Source: Owenia fusiformis (Eukaryota; Annelida; Polychaeta; Sabellida; Oweniidae). From it: DNA of 64,000 nucleotides. Within the stretch, counting starts at the first letter, position 1; each line of letters begins with the position of its first letter. Positions 1 through 12,453 of the stretch are shown one piece after another. The stretch is taken from assembly GCA_903813345.2 (NCBI GenBank), contig CAIIXF020000001.1:10639598-10703597 (forward strand), read 5' to 3'. The notes under the pieces are model-generated. The model worked only from the letters and a program-made list of their open reading frames with translations, ran no database searches and was not told where the DNA came from. The position numbers and the translations under genes are program-made.

Positions 1-4
1 CATC

Positions 5-853
5 CACCCTATGCAGACAGAGCCTGTGGGAAATATTGGGTGCGGCGCAAATGAGCGGAGGGTGCGGAGCTAACGGTCATTTTTGAATTTAAAATTGGGA
101 TATTTCTGAAACTAAGCCGTTTTGGGACTTCAAATATACCAAGATATGTGTATTTGACACCAAATATCAATAAAATTGTGAAAATAGTAGTGCAATTCAT
201 TTTATAGCGACGCAGTATGCCTTAAACATTTCCCAGACCTATATATTTTGAGACTATCCTTTTAATACTGCGTCCCCAGCATTCATAAAAAATGGTGTTC
301 AAGATACACTACCCATGCAAATTATTTTTGCATCTTGGAAGCCAGGCAGTATCTGTGTGATTTTATAAAAATTCGGAAATGTTCTTCAGATATGAGCCCC
401 TCTAAATATTGGGTGCGGAGCTACGTTTATGGAGCTGCTCCGCACCCAATATTTAGAGGGGCTCATATCTGAAGAACATTTCCGAATTTTTATAAAATCA
501 CACAGATACTGCCTGGCTTCCAAGATGCAAAAATAATTTGTATAGATAGTGCACCTTGAACACCATTTTTTATGAATGCTGGGGACTCAGTATTAAAAGG
601 ATAATTTCAAAATATATAGGTCTGGGAAAGGTTTAAGGCACACTGCGTCGCTATAGAATGAATTGCGCTACTATTTTCACAATTGTATTGATATTTGGTG
701 TCAAATACACATATCTTGGTATATTTGAAGTCCCAAAACGGCTTAGTTTCAGAAATATCCCAAATTTAAATTCAAAAATAACCGTTAGCTCCGCACCCTC
801 CGCTCATTTGCTCCGCACCCAATATTTCCCACAGGCTCTGTCTGCATAGGGTG
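5..853. mobile_element. Long-palindrome foldback MITE, CAC ends, 5-bp TSD
   Basis: Two arms of about 420 bp are near-perfect inverted copies meeting at about 430. Ends are CACCCTATGCAG and its complement. The right flank is ACATC (854-858) and the left flank visible in the window is CATC (1-4), matching the last four of a 5-bp duplication whose first base is cut off. Both 63-codon ORFs in it are the same arm read twice and are not genes. Confidence 0.8.
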
Positions 854-858
854 ACATC

Positions 859-1938
859 GCGCTGTGATTAATTGCAAACGTATGGAAAGGCATTGGGATC
901 ATCTGGGGATCAACTGATATCTGAGAAATCTGAGAAACGAGTTAAAACAATAATACTAAGTGGGTCATCAAGGATGTAACCATGATGCAATAGCACATCA
1001 TACACAGGCCCGTAGCCAGCTTTTGCCAAGGGGGTTCACTTTTCAAAAAAGCCAAGGGGAGTTCAAATTTGATAAAATTTGCCCAAAAAGTGCTCAGAAT
1101 AGTCAAAACTGATTTTGAAAGAATCATTGGCCACCCCCCCCCCCCCCGACTACGGGCCTGTAAATTCCAATGTTGCAAAGTCCCAAGTCATGCTAAGTTT
1201 ACATTGTAGAGAACGTCATTGATCTCCATCAATGTGAATACACTAAGGTCAACATGACAGTAACACCCCACACAAAAGAAGAAAACCCATAACACAACTT
1301 TACCACTTGAAACCTTTCCATAAAATTATGAACTGACTTTTTATTGACGAAGATATGTAAAAAACTGTACATAAATCTTTAATTCGCATTTCAAAAAGGG
1401 GTACAGCATAAGAGAAATCCAGCTGGACGTCTGTTTATAACTCTTATTGTATAATGTTTGTCTGTAATTAATTACCCCGAAATTAAAATGTTTTCGAAAG
1501 GTCATGTAAGGTCAAATTTCATTTTGAAATGTTTTTATAAGATGACTTCAATTTTCTGTTCCTTCGCCAATTCCTTCGATCACTTCGTGGGTTCAATCCC
1601 CACTGCGGTGGACTGACTTTTCACACCAACCCTTAGCACAGGATTTAATTCTGTGTTTACATGTACAGTATATTAAATAATTTGAAAATAATTTGAAAAC
1701 AAAGTGTAACAGACGTTCTGAGGTTTGAAACAAGTGGTAAATATTGAATACAGTAATAAAGTGTGGAGGGGTTAAATCATATTTTACAATATTTCTCATG
1801 CCGTAATATGGTACGTCCAACCATCAACAAATAACCCTCCTCAGGGAATAGTATATTTATATTCTTTCTGTTTGGAAAAATACCTTTTGATTCATGTTCA
1901 AAGTATGAAAACCAAGACGTATACATTCCTACGGATTG
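859..1938. other. Gene-poor stretch, 3' side of gene A
   Basis: Apart from the small MITE at 1003-1163, it has a GGTTCAATCCCC tRNA B-box-like motif near 1590 without a paired A box. Further exons of gene A may lie here or past the left edge; I could not identify one. Confidence 0.4.
1003..1163. mobile_element. Small MITE, ACAGGCCCGTAG ends
   Basis: About 160 bp with inverted ends ACAGGCCCGTAGCCAGC and ACAGGCCCGTAGTC, and a run of C near the right end. No target duplication is clear. Confidence 0.6.
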
Positions 1939-1979
1939 CTACAACAAAAGACTAGAATAACTTGGTATTTTACACGTAC

Positions 1980-2303
1980 CTTCTTGAATGTATTTTTGAG
2001 CGGCTTTGAGTTCTTGTATTCCTTTCTTTAAAGTTTCTTCTGTGTTAACATCCTTTTCTATTGGTTTATTTAAGTAACTGTCCTTCCCACCAGATTCACT
2101 TCCGACGGATTCACCTTCCGTCCGTTCATTCACCGGGTTAGCATCTTTGTTAGCTCCATTTCCTTTTTTCAGAATGTTTAAGTATTGTTGAAGTATGTTC
2201 CTTAAATCTCCGAGTTCATGTTTTTGTTGTTGGTCAGATTGCACGAGACCAAATGTTAATATACAGCATAGGAATCCTAGTTTAAAGTATAAATCCATTT
2301 TTT
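1980..2303 (-). CDS. Small secreted protein A, first coding exon (5' part; 3' exons not found)
   Basis: ATG at 2296-2298 follows an acceptor (TTTCTATTTCAG) by only 5 nt, so the 5' UTR is spliced. The peptide starts MDLYFKLGFLCCILTFGLVQ, a signal peptide, then an acidic and Lys-rich region with HELGDLRNILQQYLNIL and EETLKKGIQELKAAQKYIQE. The donor GTACGT follows in phase 1; the open frame running to 1939 is intron read-through. Layout and splice phases match gene B at 15-16 kb, so the two look like paralogues. I do not recognise the family. It may be a secreted peptide precursor or a small extracellular protein; no function is claimed. Confidence 0.6.
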
Positions 2304-2423
2304 CTGAAATAGAAATTAAACAATTTCTCTACATTTTTAGTTAAAATATTATATTAACTTGGCTGTAATTATGCAAGTCTAGAAAATATAACAAGATTGA
2401 GAGTGGCTTGAACTTTACTTACA

Positions 2424-5400
2424 TATAGCGGTGTATCTTCACTCTTGTTTCTGTTCAGTTATTACGAATTACAATAATCAAGTTAAATCTTTATTTGACT
2501 TTTATTCTTTTTAATGTATATTATTAACCTCAGAAAAATCCGGAAGCAGTTGTTTCCAGAAGAAAGGTATGACCAACGTCCAATGAAGTCTAACAAGTGT
2601 TAACACCCACTCTTAACCATGACAACGAGCAGGCTTTTTATCTGATAATCCACAATCAGTAATCCAGTCAACTGTCACAATCAACTCCCACAAGTTAACA
2701 AACTACGAAGCTCCATTGGCCATGTCGTCCTTTTAGGTAATTTATTCATTTCATTAGGCCTATATTATATCTGCATTGCAAATATTTTACTTTCTTGCTT
2801 GGCTATTAACCCACCACGACATTCTGCCATCAATGATTTTTTGGCAAGCTGACGTTCAGCTGGGATCCAGATTTAAAACCATGTTTAAAAAACGCACATT
2901 TAACTCATGTAGTAGTATAAAAAACGTTTGGTTTACATATGGTCTTGTTACTTTGCCTTTAGTAAACAGTCTTCTTATCCTTCAACTTCTTTTTTTCACA
3001 AGACATATTTTGCAGATCTTTAAGTAGCGCAAAGATATTTCCTCCAAATGATGAGGGTTTCGACAATAAATTCAATTTTATGAGTTCAACAAGTTAAGGC
3101 CATCTTTCCTCTCGCTTAACACTCAAATTAAAATGCCAATACCTGCAACAAACTTATTTGTTGGAACTAGAAGCTTCTGGAATCTTTAAGGTAGACAAAA
3201 TACACTTGGGAAGATTAATCTATATTACAACAATATACGTAAGGATACAGGTGTAGCGTGGGCTTGCAAGAAATCCAAAGTGATCTCAATACATGAATAA
3301 AAAAGCCTGAACAAACAAACCTTTTTGGCAAAATTGAATTCGGATTTAGTATCAAAATTTGATGAACTAGTGTGTGTAATTAAAAATAAACCAATGATTT
3401 ATGACTCAAATACGCACTTATTAACCCTATCGTCACAAATTAAGGTGTCGTTAAAAAGGATCAGATCTAGCGAGTAAGCTTAAAAGTTGTTTCAATTTTA
3501 AAATAATTTTTGCTCATATCATTCCTTGTCATGTCTATTTTCTAAAACTCCCAAAACTGCATACTTTACTTGCGTAAAACTAAAGATTTTTACAATAATG
3601 TATTATATTTCTATAATTATGGTTACCATTTTATTTTTTGGGAGAATTTAAACATTGCCCCATTTTTGCACTTTGAATTCTTAATAACATCACTAATTTA
3701 TAACACATCACGTATATTTTGGGAGGAATTGTACGAGTATTTGAGGAATTGGTGGGTCAAATATACATTTTGTTTGCGGTTTTATCACCCCCTATCTGAT
3801 TCTGCCTTTAAACTTAGGTTCTTGCCAATAGCTTATATTATCAGGTGAATGTTAAAGTTCATAAATAAATTCAATTTGTCAATAATACCCCCTCTGTTTA
3901 TTGGTGTTTACTGCTATATTTCCAATTGAGATAACTGGGGGGGGGGGTAAATGTGCATTATATGGTTTACATGTTTTTCCAATGTGTCCCACTGAGTTTG
4001 CAGGAAAATAAATTGTCGAAAACTCTGTCTGAATTCAACCACAAAAATGTTAGCCAAAAATATATTTAGGAATCCAAAACGTTTACCCGAATCAATTTGT
4101 CATGTTTTATCAATTATCACCGTCGTGTTGGTCTTGGGGGAGAGAGGAGTTTGCGCTCTTCGGATATTTGTAATCTAACTTAGGCGTTGAGATGGTAGTA
4201 TTTTTGAATTATTGCACCAGTAGCCATTACTTAGGTTAAGATAAGATTATACTATTTATGCTTCACTTGGGGATCTAATGGGATATTGAAGTGAAAATAT
4301 TCTCATATAGCATGTTTAGGCTTTCTTAACTAAAAGCAGTGAGATTTACTAGTATTATTTTGGCATATAACTTATAGTACAGCCCTATTATCACTGTGTC
4401 ATTGCCCTCATGGTCAAAGTCTGGGTCTAGAAAATCAGTAGTAAATGAAGCTATTATTTTGAAATTATGATTAAACATTGGTAAGGGAACCACTGACAGT
4501 TAACATAAGATATGAGTCATACGAGCTTCCCAAAGAACAGAGATGTAACTTGAAGCATTTGCTTGACTTCATTCGGTAGTAGTTCAAGTTTCATAAACAA
4601 AGTGTCGCATTGTTAATAGCATGCTTAGATATGCCGTTTATCATAATAATTCTTTTGTATTTTATTTAACACTTTGTACGCTTTGCAATGTCTATTTTGC
4701 TAAGCATCCATTGTTTTTTTTGAAAATTGTTACACGAACGAGTGTTTGGCTCCATAGGCCACCAGGGACAAATTTCCCATTAAAAAATAGAACCCATTAA
4801 CCTAACATGTAGCAAAATATACGAAACATGTCTCTCTTTTATTGCATTCGTAAAGGAACGTTCCTTGACACCACTTCTCTTCTCATTTTGTCATACTTTA
4901 TCAAAATGCGTCATTGCTCTTTCAATCTTTTGGAAAGAAGTCAAAACCCTTGGGCCAAGGATGCACCTGACACCTATTATAGTTAAGGAGGGGAAGGGTC
5001 CCCATGCAACCAAGCTAAATAAATTTTTAATTACCATTTTTCATACCAATAGGATGCCTACTTTCAGAATATTGATGTTAACATTCCTATCAACTTGTAA
5101 TGTCCCATGGCGCCCATTATTGAAGGATTATACCCCCAGGATTCACCCCTATTGGGGGCACATTTTGATTTCTTCGACATCATTATAAATTATTTTCATT
5201 CATGAAAAACATAGACAAACATTGATAAACCATTTTAAGAAAGATTTATACAATATACAATTATAATATATTAGCAGAAAGTGGTTATTCCAGGAGGCAA
5301 AATTGTGGGGTGTTTTTACACAATTATGGATATAACTTTTAAAAGCAATAATAGAATTCATGTCAAGAGCTTAGGAGTAAACCTAGATATAGTAATCCTG

Positions 5401-6130
5401 GAGAATGATCTGATGCGAGTAGAAATAATTTTGATTCACGTCATTAAATATTCAAAATTCCGTCAAGGTGATGTCATATTTGAAATCTGCATGTAAAAGT
5501 ACACCTAGAAATATGGTTTCGAAATTGTTTATTTTTTGAAAATGTGACTTATAGCTCGGGGAGATTCCCCATAGACCCCAGGTTATAAAATTACAAAAAG
5601 TGAAATATCTTTTCTTGTATAGGACAGATTTTCTTTTAATAGACATATTTCAATTTGCATAACTATTAGATACATAAGGGTGATATGAAAATTGAACTCC
5701 TAAAACAGATGAATATTTAAGTTAAGGGAACTTTCTCCTATACCCGCAATGCTATCTGACCTGAACGAGCCACCTGGTGATGAAACTGCTAACTACCTAC
5801 TCGCATCTGAGTTATTGCAGTATTTGCTTCACTAGTGCCTGAGAATAAAATGATGCATTTTCAATAATTGAAAGATCAAATGGATGGATTTCAAGTTTAC
5901 CTACACAGAAGATGCACATCGTTTTAAAAAGATGGACAAAATTGAAATCAGTAAAGAATGTTTTTTTATTTAAATTATTAGAAGCAAGAATTTGTTACAG
6001 ACACCGACCGCCGTCACAAAAAGTTTGAGTTGAAACTAATTAAAAAATTGTTTAGCTTGGGTGCATTAGAAGCCCTCTCCTTCCTTCTTAACTATTATCA
6101 TAAATTTTTCCATATTTAGGAAAACACGGG
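2424..6130. other. Upstream of gene A: likely 5' UTR exon donor, then intergenic
   Basis: A strong minus-strand donor (GTAAGTAAAG) with its exon ending at 2423 fits a non-coding first exon of gene A lying just above that point. From about 2500 to 6130 I see only AT-rich sequence with short open frames lacking domain content, and a G homopolymer near 3940. No gene is supported. Confidence 0.4.
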
Positions 6131-6135
6131 GAAAT

Positions 6136-6617
6136 CACTGGTGATCCACTCGATTACGCTGGTTACCGAAACGGTTCGTTTCGGTAACAAAATGTCGGAA
6201 CATCGAAGGTACGATTTTTCTTTTTTCCTTATTTCACATGTTGTAGGCAGAATTCCCATGACATTTTTAACACAAACGTGTATCAGTATCATATGTTTAA
6301 GAAAATGTACATATTTGCGAACAAATAGTTCAGAAGACAACAGAATCGTCTATTTAATTCCTCATTTAAGTTACAGAAACGGTTTTTCGAAAAAACAGTT
6401 AAGATCTGCACTTAACCCAGACCGTTTATGTAACTTAAGTGAGGAATTAAATCGACGATTCTGTTGTATTCTGAGCTATTTTTCCGCAAACATTTACATC
6501 TTCTCAAACATATGATACTGATATACGTTTGTGAGCAAAAACGTCGTGAACATTCTGCCTACAACACGACATTTTGAACCGTTTGAGTAACCAGCGTAAT
6601 CGAGCGGATCACCAGTG
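6136..6617. mobile_element. Foldback MITE, CACTGGT ends, TSD GAAAT
   Basis: Terminal inverted repeats begin CACTGGTGATCC and continue through CTCGATTACGCTGGTTA; the whole 482 bp is an imperfect palindrome centred near 6390. GAAAT occurs directly on both sides (6131-6135 and 6618-6622). The overlapping 124-codon ORF is a by-product. Confidence 0.82.
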
Positions 6618-6622
6618 GAAAT

Positions 6623-8459
6623 GTTTTAATATGGTCAGTATAATGATCATGAAGTGCTTATAATGCCAGTAAGCTGCCATCTTTTAAGATTTCATACAGA
6701 ACAGTTGATGTTATCGTCTCTAAACTTTTATAATCTTTCCCACAGTATTCAGTATTACAGTATAGGAAAGTAGCACAAAATCACTTCAAGACAACTGGCC
6801 CTTTACTTTCTGTGCAAAAATATTTTCAGGGTTTGTCAGTTTGTCTGTCAAGAGAATTTCAAAAGGGTTAAATCAGAAATTGAAAAAGAATACTAGTATC
6901 GAGCACACTGTTTTGAAAATCTTAATAGCTCCTTGCCCAATGCTATATGCAAAGTTGAGAGTCGGTGACATCACTTCCTGTGTGAAAACTTAAAATATTG
7001 TAGCCTACTGGATCGGAATAGAGCACTACATTTTTAAGAGATCAATACTGACCATATTAAAAAAAAGTGTTTTGCTAAATATTGAAAGTATAATACAAAT
7101 ATATAACTACCATATTTGGAGAGAGATGGTCTGACAAGGAATATCCCTTTAAGTTCAAGCGCTAAAGCACATTTTTGGTGATCCTTTCTGATTTCACTCT
7201 TATTGATTACATTAATAAATTCACATTTGAGTTGTCGTTCTGCAATGAATTTGATGAAACAAAAAGAATCACGCTTGAAGAGTTGATACTTAGTAATTAA
7301 ACTCTACGGGCCCCTTTACATTAGATCTAACACAATCGTTTACTTTCCGACACTTAGATTAAATTGTGAATTGTTCAACTGTTCGTAAATACTCTTGTTT
7401 CAAAAAGTTTACAAAAATGTAAGTCCAAACTAGGTCCAAAGCAATATGATAACATTCCAACATTTTAAAAGTCTATTTCTTTTAAAGTAATCGTAGAAAA
7501 ACGTGTCACTTACCAGATGGGGTATTAAATCAACTGCTTCCTATCTAATCACTCCTACATTGTGTCTAGCCCAGATTATGCTTCAATCCATGCATGACAT
7601 GCAAATCAGAAGAGTCGTGTATTTATCGGCTCGTTTCACTTTATGGCTCGGAAACTCTGAAATTTGTCCTCCCAACAGTGTAATTCAATGTGTTTGAGAA
7701 AACCCGCCCTATACAGCATCACCAGCGAGACACTAAACAGAACGTTAACCGTAACTCGGTACTTGTCAAACTGAACAAGAGAATGAATTTCTCAGAATGA
7801 AAGAAACCTAATAAGCAGCCACTTACATGTCCCTATAAGATTCTAACTAAAAGACAGTTGGATAAACACATCATAGGGGGTCCATTATATGTAAAGTTGC
7901 TTTCTGTTGATAGAATGGAATCATGCACTGTCCCTGGGGATACTGTACAGTTTTGTGGGTTGGTCCCAAGTTAAAAATGGACAATAGGGTCAATTCTCGA
8001 ATACCGTAAAATCTCTTCAGAATAATGTAAATTGATCAGGTTTTCTTATGTTGCCTCTAAATGTTGCCCTCTGTACTTTGTGATCCAGGGAGCACACACA
8101 CACGCTGCAATAACGACAAATTGTCGCACTACTGAAGACCATGACCTAATCTCTACCACGCAGATCCATATTTTTCTCAAGTAAATAGTTCTGTGAGTTC
8201 ATGCTGGGAGTAGTATGTTAATTGACACGGGTAAGACGATATGTATTTTGTGGCAGAAGACAGAGCTAATCTTACTGTGTATGTCATCTACTGACAAATT
8301 TCATTCTAACGCATGCCACCTGTTTAACCCTCTCACACCAAAATTCAGTGATCAGTCAACACTCATAATATTCTTTGTATATCGCCAGACGCTGAAGGGT
8401 TAAGAAGATTTAGAGCCATCTTAAGAACAATAAAGACATGTTCTAGCAGTAACCATTTT
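6623..8459. other. AT-rich intergenic stretch
   Basis: I see no supportable gene, RNA or repeat apart from a short (AC)n tract near 8093. Confidence 0.4.
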
Positions 8460-9985
8460 TCATAATTTTGGATTTCTTGAATTTGAACCTCATATCATGC
8501 CTATATAATATTGAATTTGAATGTATACCTATTCATATTGAATTTGATTAGATACCTATATCATATTTAAATTGAATACCTGTATATCAAATTCCATATC
8601 AACTTTAATTTGATTGCTTGTCTATCAACTTGAATTTTATGATATGCCTTTATCATATAAACTTGATTACATGCCTATTTCAAATTGAATTCGATGACAT
8701 GCCTATTTTATATTGGACTTAATTGCATGCTTACATCACATTGAACTTGATGACATGATTATAAATATTGAATTTGATTGCATGCCTATATCATGTTGAA
8801 CTTGATGGCATACTTAATTTTATTGAGTTTGATTATATACTTGTACATCATATTGTAATTGAATTTGATTGTTTGATTGATGAAATGCCTATATTATATT
8901 AAACTTGATGACAATCCTATATCATATAGATATATTAATTTGATGACATGCCGATATAATATCGAATTTGATTACATGCCTATATCATGTTATACTTGAT
9001 CACATACCTATATTATTTTAAATTTGGTTACATGCCTATATTATGTTGAATTTGATGACACGCCTATGTTAAATTGAATTTAATTACTTGCCTATATCAT
9101 ATTGAATTTGATTATTACATTTTGTATCGTATTTTGATTGTCTATATCAAAAACTTGAATTTGATTACATGCCTATATTATGTTGAATTTGATGATATGC
9201 CAATATAATGTCGAATTTGATTACTTGCCTGTATCATATTGAATTTGATGACATGCCAATACAATATCGAATTCGATTACATGCCTATATCATGTTGAAT
9301 TTGATGACATGCCAATGTCATATCGAATTTGATTACATGCCTATATCATGTTGAATTTGATTACATGTCTATATTATATTGAATTTGATTACATGCCTAT
9401 ATCATGTTGAATTTGATGACATGCCAATGTAATATCGAATCGCTTACATGCCTATATCATGTTGAATTTGATGACATGCCAATATAATATTGAATTTGAT
9501 TACATGTCTATATTATATTGAATTTGATTACATGCCTATATCATGTTGAATTTGATGACATGCCAATGTAATATCGAATCGCTTACATGCCTATATCATG
9601 TTGAATTTGATGACATGCCAATGTAATATCGAATTTGATTACATGCCTATATCATGTCGAATTTGATGACATGCCAATGTCATATCGAATTTGATTACAT
9701 GCCTATATCATGTCGAATTCGATGACATGCCAATATAATATTGAATTTGATTACATGTCTATATTATATTGAATTTGATTATCCCTGCATCATGTTGAAG
9801 TTGATGACATGCCAATCTTATATAATTAGATAAATTGCCTATCATATTGAATTTGATTATATCACATCTGTGACGTTTTCAATTTGATTGTCTGTCTATT
9901 TGAACTTGATGACATGTCTATGCCTACATCAAACTATATTAAACTTGACGGCATGCCTGTATCGCATGTATCATGTTGAATTTGA
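8460..9985. repeat. Minisatellite, 28-bp unit, with alternating unit types
   Basis: About 50 units of roughly 28 bp, degenerate on the left and most uniform at 9140-9780. Type 1 carries TTACATGCCTATATCATGTT, type 2 TGACATGCCAATGTAATATC; they often alternate, making a higher-order unit of about 56 bp. Confidence 0.9.
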
Positions 9986-10440
9986 CCTTCTCTACCGAAT
10001 GTTAACTAGTGGGCAGGTTTTGGAGGCAATTATGATGTCTATTTGCCTGGCAACCTCTTTCAGAACCACGGGTTGTCAACGAAAGATTTGTCCGGCTTGT
10101 TGCTCGCATTGTTTCTTCCTGCTTGTTTCTTTTCACTTCCTCCTCAACGGGGATTACCTGGACGCTGTGATCGTTTATCGGGTCTGAGTTGTCCGGCGTC
10201 TGACGCGGTTTTATTTATTTATTCACCTCTCTGCGTTGTGTTAGAGTTGGTGACAACCTCAGTCTATATTGATTGGTCTTACACCATTTTCTGATTCTTT
10301 CGCAACCTTCGCATAAATCTCGTCGTCCGTTATCTTTGCGAAGGTCATTATCCGTTGTGTTCTGCCTATGGGACAAGTCTTCCGCCCCCACCCCCTCTTG
10401 GGTCTTCCGGGGAGTATTCGCTAGTTTGAACTGTGGCTTG
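9986..10440. other. GC-richer island next to the minisatellite
   Basis: This 450-bp block is clearly less AT-rich than its surroundings; minisatellite-like sequence resumes weakly after it. On the minus strand a frame without early stop reads LCEGCERIRKWCKT and ends at a stop near 10210. It may be an inserted fragment of a retroelement or a gene remnant; no domain is recognised. Confidence 0.35.
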
Positions 10441-10489
10441 CATGTTATATCATATCAAATATGATTGCAAGTCTTTGTAACATTTGACA

Positions 10490-11589
10490 GGATCCTGTTT
10501 AGTATAAGATGTGTTGCAGAATATTAATGGCATGCCTGTAGATCATACTTAATTTGAAAATTTGTCAATTGTAATAACTTGTTAATTGATATAATGTTCC
10601 AAGAAACTAAATTACTTTGGATGGTTAGACTTTTTAGAGGTCAGGATGGCTTATTTGTTACTGTGGGGTGATAAATGGACGAACCTGTGGTAATCCCACA
10701 GCTACTCTTTATTCAAGTCAGGACAGATGAACACATTTATCACTATACAATGTGTAATCGTTTTAAACAGTCCGGCGAACATCCCCAATTAATAGGAAAT
10801 ACCCAGGCGACCCATCAATTGATTTACATAGACCGGTGACATAATACTGTGGCTGGGAGCTTGACTGCAAATTACACAAGCGCACTTGATTGCAGATTTA
10901 AAAAACAAAAAGAAGGTCTATCCGACTTTTACAACTAATGTAGATTAAATTACTACTATTTATTCAAACACATTTTTTAAATGAATTTCAGTATTCACAT
11001 ACAAAAATTAATGCAACTTTACTGGGTCGAATTTTATGATGAGTTAAATTTTATGATGCGTACAAATAATGTGATTCAATCATTCAACGCTACAAGAGAT
11101 TGGTCTGCAATCCATAACTAAGCAAAATTAATCACCCCCAAAGGATAGTTTGCAATCCCTTGGGCCTCATTTTCAGGAAGAAAACCAGTATTTTCATGAT
11201 GCAGTAAGTGTACATAATGTATTAATTCATCAAATATCTCATTGATCAATACCGATTTATAATTTATATATTCATTAATTACTTTGATGCAGCCGACTGT
11301 ATAAACTACGGAAAGTTTGACAAATACTTTCTAATTTGATCCCGACCTATTGTGTGCCCTGATTGAATTTTATTATTTAATAAGGTGTTATTTTGTTAGT
11401 AGCTCTTTTATAAACATAAGGAAATGGGATGGTCTGACCAAGAGCACGGTGTCCAACCCAAACGCTCTTACACACACGACGGATCGTTTCATTACTGAAA
11501 CTAAACAAAGGCTCCGGAGTAGGAAAAATGGTGGGCGGCAATGATGAGCCGTCTGACGATTTCCCCAATAATGGAAATAAGAAGTACAA
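10490..11589. other. AT-rich intergenic stretch
   Basis: Short overlapping frames only (11350-11624 on both strands), none with a domain or splice support. Confidence 0.4.
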
Positions 11590-12453
11590 CCCCTCCATAA
11601 GTTTGGCAACCTTAGCTCCCCCATTGAACTACGTGTTAAAGCCTCTTTAGTGTACGTTTAAACATTTATTTACTTAACCGGCGATGAAATAACTCATAAT
11701 ATTGATGGAAACGTAACTTGACTTTAATTCCAATACCTCAAAATTTTCTCAATTTTTTCCTCAATTACAATAGGTCGAAAATTGATGATAAATTTGATGA
11801 CTTTTTGAAAATCGTCATTCCCATGTAATCCAATGGTTAATGGAGGGTTCGGAGCAAATCATCAGAAATCAGGATATCTTTTCAGTAAAAGATTCAGCAA
11901 AAAGTATTTTTATATAGAAAATGGAAATGTCCAACTTTTTTGTACACTAAGTGTTTAGTTAATTTGATGAATACTAAAGTTACAGCGCTTCAAAGTCATT
12001 TTTGAAAATAATTTTTCGCCTCTTGTGTTATTTCAATGGGAGAGGTTTTTTGAAAAACAATTTTGACTTTAAAGCCCTATAACTTTGTTGAACCTGAAGA
12101 AACATATCAATTTTTGTGAAATAAAGTTATCAAATTTAATTGCCTGCCCAACTCGTATTTTTTGCAAGGATTTGGATGGATATTCTCTCATGACTTGCGG
12201 CAAACTTCCATTTCCCATTGGTTAACATGGGAATGTCGATTTTCAAAAAAATCATCAAAATCATCAATTTTCGACTTGTTGTAATTGAGAAAAAAATGAG
12301 AAAAGTTGGAGGTATTGGAAATGAAGTCAAATTACGTTCCCATCAATAGTATAAGTATTTTCAACGCAGGTTAAGTAAGTAAAAATTCAAAGGTAAAGAA
12401 GCTTTAACACGTAGTTCAATGGGGGAGCTAAGGTTGCCAAACTTATGGAGGGG
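11590..12453. mobile_element. 864-bp foldback MITE
   Basis: Arms meet near 12020; ends CCCCTCCATAAGTTTGGCAA and its complement, continuing through CCTTAGCTCCCCCATTGAAC. The inversion is obvious over most of the length but I found no clear target duplication. Confidence 0.75.

Noticed and set aside
9-849. Two similar 63-codon ORFs that look like a duplicated gene
   Set aside because: They are the two arms of one foldback element; each is the mirror of the other.
6141-6515. 124-codon plus-strand ORF
   Set aside because: It lies wholly inside the palindromic MITE 6136-6617 and reads across its centre.
9888-10294. Overlapping plus-strand ORFs of 83-99 codons
   Set aside because: They begin in minisatellite or the GC island and show no recognisable domain; the two frames cannot both be real.
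11350-11624. Overlapping ORFs on both strands
   Set aside because: Short and mutually overlapping, with no domain, no splice support and no start-context support.
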